Shown here piece by piece: positions 11,582-13,748 of a DNA stretch of 13,748 nucleotides. The notes under the pieces were generated by a model that saw nothing but the letters and a program-made list of their open reading frames with translations, did not search any database and was not told the DNA's origin. The stretch lies in assembly GCF_946478925.1 (NCBI RefSeq), contig NZ_CAMLDP010000051.1:1-13748 (forward strand). The letters run 5' to 3'. The number at the start of each line of letters is the position of its first letter. Position 1 is the first letter of the stretch. The stretch is from an uncultured Nitrososphaera sp. (GTDB lineage: Archaea > Thermoproteota > Nitrososphaeria > Nitrososphaerales > Nitrososphaeraceae). The position numbers were made by a program, and so were the translations under genes.

Positions 11582-11712
11582 CAGCTCAGCGCAAGGTAGT
11601 GGTCGTTATGGCTCGTGCGCCATTCTATCTTGCAGTCGTGCTTTTCGACAGGACATGAAAAGCGCTCGCCGCAGTGCTCGCACATGTGTGAATGGTCGCT
11701 TGCAAAGCTCAT
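11578..11712 (-). CDS. 44-aa Cys/His-rich protein, putative zinc finger
   Basis: Short gene read directly from the minus strand. The product starts MSFASDHSHMCEHCGERF and carries CEHCG (11-15), then Cys20, Cys27, several His (7, 9, 13, 26, 36, 39) and a terminal Cys44, enough ligands for one zinc site. The part HDCKIEWRTSHNDHYLALSC resembles ordinary coding sequence rather than noise. GATAAGAAAA on the minus strand (11731-11740) lies about 25 bp before the ATG, fitting a leaderless transcript. It follows topA on the same strand after 60 bp and overlaps the end of the PH-SHOCT gene by 4 bp. Function is unknown. Confidence 0.65.
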   Translation of the reverse strand: MSFASDHSHMCEHCGERFSCPVEKHDCKIEWRTSHNDHYLALSC

Positions 11713-11730
11713 GCGTGTAAAAAGCTCTGT

Positions 11731-11740
11731 TTTTCTTATC
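11731..11740 (-). promoter_or_regulatory. TATA-like element for the 44-aa gene
   Basis: GATAAGAAAA on the minus strand, about 25 bp before the ATG at 11712 and within the gap after topA. Confidence 0.35.
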
Positions 11741-11772
11741 AAGGCTGCGCAATGCGTCTAGCGAGGCTCGCT

Positions 11773-13748
11773 CTATCCCTTTTTTCTTTCTTCCTTGTAG
11801 GGGCACTGCATGTTGACGCAGGTGTTCCACCGCCTGCCCCTCCTGCCAAACGCGACAGAAATTATCGGCCAGCCGCATTTGCAGGTTTTTGAAACCCTGA
11901 TTCCGCCACGCTGCGGAAGCGGCGCGCTCGCCCTACAGCCTGATGCATAGTCTGAGCAGCCTACAAACCGTTTTTTTGTCGTCCTTGACTTTATGATGCG
12001 CAGCTGGCCCTTTTTGCATACGGGGCAGCCGCCAATGACGACGACGTTAGACTGCGCAGCCGCAGCTGCGCTTCCAATCTGCTTTCCAATCGTAGCACCC
12101 TGCTCCCGGAACGTCGCAAGCGACTCGACCAGCCTTTCCACCGCGTACCCTATCACGTCGGCAGGCTCTTTTTCCCCTCGCTCCACGCCTTCCAGCTGCT
12201 CCTCCATCGAGCGCGTCAGTTCCGTCGACACTATCGCCGGCGCGTGCTCCCTCATCGACTCGACCACGGCAAAGCCAAGGTCGGTCGCTTCGATTCCCCC
12301 GCCCTTTTTTGCAGCTGCGATGTAGTTGCGCTTGAACAGCGTTGCGATGGTGTCAGCCCTTGTCGCCTTTGTCCCTATCTTTTCCTCCTCCATCTTGGCA
12401 AGGAGCGATGCCTGGCTGTAGCGCCACGGCGGCTGCATGAATTTCTCCTCCATCATGACCTGACTGTTTGCAAGGACGTCGCCTTGTTGCAGCGCTGGCA
12501 GCGCCGACTGCTCCAGGCTGACGTACGGCCTGTACAGCGCCGTCCAGCCGTCGTAGATGGTCGTCCTGCCCTCTGCAAGGAACACGTGGCTGTTGACATT
12601 TATGGAAACGTCCGTGCGCTCTGTAACTGCCGGGTCGCCAAAGGTCGCAAGGAACCTTTTTGCAATCAGGTCGTACACCTTGAATTCCAGGCCAGAAAGC
12701 CGGGGCACGACGCCGGTGGGATAAATCGCCGGGTGCGCAGGGTCCGACATCAACCCCTCGCTTGGCACAAGCCGGCCCCTTGAGAGGAGCATCGACGCCG
12801 GTTGGCTATACAGGGAGATCCCTGCAAGCCCGGAGAGTATCTTGGCATAGTTTATGGACGGCGGAAGTTTCTGGCTCGACGTCCTGGGGTACGAGATGAG
12901 GGCGCGCAGGTACAGCTTTTCTGCAATGGCAAGGGTATATCCCGGCGAGAGCCGGAACAGCCTGTATGCCTCGCGCTGCAGGTCGCCGGTGTTAAACGGT
13001 GTTGGGGGCCTGAGCGTAGATTTTCTCGCAGATATTTTGTCAACGGTGCCGTCTCTGCCGGTGCACGCGTCAACTATTACGCGCGCCTCTGCAAGCTTTT
13101 CTACCCTTGGCTTTTCATAGCGGGCGTGCACAACCTGCCCGTTTTTCTCAAAATCCGCAGTCAGCACCCAGTAGGGGTCAGGCACGTGCAGCCGGATTTC
13201 CGTCTCTCTGTCGGCCGCAAACGCAAGCGTGGGTCCCTGCACCCTGCCTATCGACAGATTCCTGTAACCTTTGTTATTGCTGCCGGCTTTGAACGACTGC
13301 GCAAGCGCCCTTGACAAATTGACGCCGTAGATAAAGTCGAGCATGTGCCGCGACCGGCCGGCCTCCGCAAGCCCTCTGCTCGGCCTTGCAAGCGCCGCAA
13401 ACGCCTCTTTCACTTCGTCGTCAGTGAGGGTCGAGAACTTGGCCCTCAATGATTTTTCATATTTGCCGCCGCACGCGTATTCCAGTATGCTGTGGCCTAT
13501 CACCTCGCCCTCCTGGTCATAGTCGCACGCGTGGATGAACGAATCGGCGTTTCTGGCAAGCGAGGATATCGCACTGATGAATCTTGCAGCCCTTACACCC
13601 TTGCCCTTTTTTTCATCTATGGGCGCCCATTCCAAGTCGAGCACGGGATAGATGCTCCTGTTCTTTGTCCTGTCGGAAACCCCGTACAGGTGGACGGACG
13701 CAGAGCACACCCTGTAGTCCCTGCCCGCGTACACGACCTCAAAGACTG
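11773..13748 (-). CDS. topA: DNA topoisomerase IA, 5' end missing
   Basis: Type IA topoisomerase that relaxes negative supercoils through a 5'-phosphotyrosine intermediate. The frame runs off the right edge, so the GTG at 13734 is internal and the N-terminal Toprim strand with the first Glu lies outside. About 658 residues are visible. The Toprim metal motif ACDYDQEGE lies near 13508-13530. The catalytic Tyr is in ALISYPRTSSQ (codon 12889-12891). Domain regions include NLSIGRVQGPTLAF and the late STELTRSMEEQL. The C-terminus has two four-Cys zinc motifs: CPVCKKG with GCSDYASGC, then CKCGW with NTCVNMQC, ending in a basic KEERKKG. Near the edge, where many homologues have Gly-His-Leu, this protein reads SVHLYG. 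Whether it is closer to topoisomerase I or III cannot be settled without the missing part. Confidence 0.94.
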   Translation of the reverse strand, partial: VFEVVYAGRDYRVCSASVHLYGVSDRTKNRSIYPVLDLEWAPIDEKKGKGVRAARFISAISSLARNADSFIHACDYDQEGEVIGHSILEYACGGKYEKSLRAKFSTLTDDEVKEAFAALARPSRGLAEAGRSRHMLDFIYGVNLSRALAQSFKAGSNNKGYRNLSIGRVQGPTLAFAADRETEIRLHVPDPYWVLTADFEKNGQVVHARYEKPRVEKLAEARVIVDACTGRDGTVDKISARKSTLRPPTPFNTGDLQREAYRLFRLSPGYTLAIAEKLYLRALISYPRTSSQKLPPSINYAKILSGLAGISLYSQPASMLLSRGRLVPSEGLMSDPAHPAIYPTGVVPRLSGLEFKVYDLIAKRFLATFGDPAVTERTDVSINVNSHVFLAEGRTTIYDGWTALYRPYVSLEQSALPALQQGDVLANSQVMMEEKFMQPPWRYSQASLLAKMEEEKIGTKATRADTIATLFKRNYIAAAKKGGGIEATDLGFAVVESMREHAPAIVSTELTRSMEEQLEGVERGEKEPADVIGYAVERLVESLATFREQGATIGKQIGSAAAAAQSNVVVIGGCPVCKKGQLRIIKSRTTKKRFVGCSDYASGCRASAPLPQRGGIRVSKTCKCGWPIISVAFGRRGRRWNTCVNMQCPYKEERKKG

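Noticed and set aside
11606..11878. 90-residue minus-strand frame between topA and the PH-SHOCT gene
   Set aside because: It overlaps the zinc-finger end of topA out of frame and shows no ordered motif; the alternative 44-aa frame at 11578-11712 has a Cys/His pattern and a promoter at the right distance.
12244..13314. Plus-strand open frames opposite topA
   Set aside because: topA has intact Toprim, catalytic Tyr and zinc motifs on the minus strand; the opposite frames show no domain.

Overview
This window looks like the chromosome of a Nitrososphaera-type ammonia-oxidising archaeon (Thaumarchaeota/Nitrososphaerota), with moderately high GC. The reasons are as follows. The information-processing genes are archaeal: Orc1/Cdc6, the PolD small subunit, TFE-alpha, and an archaeal type IA topoisomerase with C-terminal zinc fingers. 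There is a half-size archaeal haem A synthase and a family-5 uracil-DNA glycosylase. Start codons commonly lie about 25-35 bp after a TATA-like element with no Shine-Dalgarno sequence, which suggests leaderless transcription. The organism assignment is inferred from gene content, not from a search.

Left region (1-3107): the 3' part of orc1/cdc6 (+) ends exactly where the PolD small-subunit gene (-) ends, and an uncharacterised 105-aa gene (-) follows. A 140-bp AT-rich divergent promoter then leads to an Lrp/AsnC-like regulator with a low-complexity N-terminus (3248-4033). After that comes a 46-aa CxxC protein (4088-4228) tail-to-tail with a four-helix haem A synthase (ctaA, -).

Middle region (4832-7965): a single-domain response regulator (+), a 60-aa uncharacterised gene (-), and a class III nucleotidyl cyclase (+) with an N-terminal helix-turn-helix-like segment, then two genes for exported proteins of unknown function. 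The first three could form a small signalling neighbourhood; this is inference from adjacency only.

Right region (8127-13748): TFE-alpha with an unusual Ala/Lys-rich tail (+) and a family-5 UDG (-). Then follow an Xre-type regulator, a 4-oxalocrotonate tautomerase-like protein, a nitrilase-superfamily amidohydrolase and a PH-SHOCT protein (all +). A 44-aa Cys/His-rich protein (-) and topoisomerase IA (-, 5' end outside the window) close the region.

All five convergent gene pairs in the window abut or overlap (between -17 and +5 bp). Three small genes, at 4088-4228, 9938-10114 and 11578-11712, are below normal gene-calling length and were read directly from the bases. I saw no rRNA, tRNA, CRISPR array, insertion sequence or integrase. 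The clearest leads for something undescribed are the cyclase with an Arg-to-Lys change in its catalytic motif, the histone H1-like tail of TFE, the repeat flanking the TFE promoter, and the systematic tail-to-tail packing.
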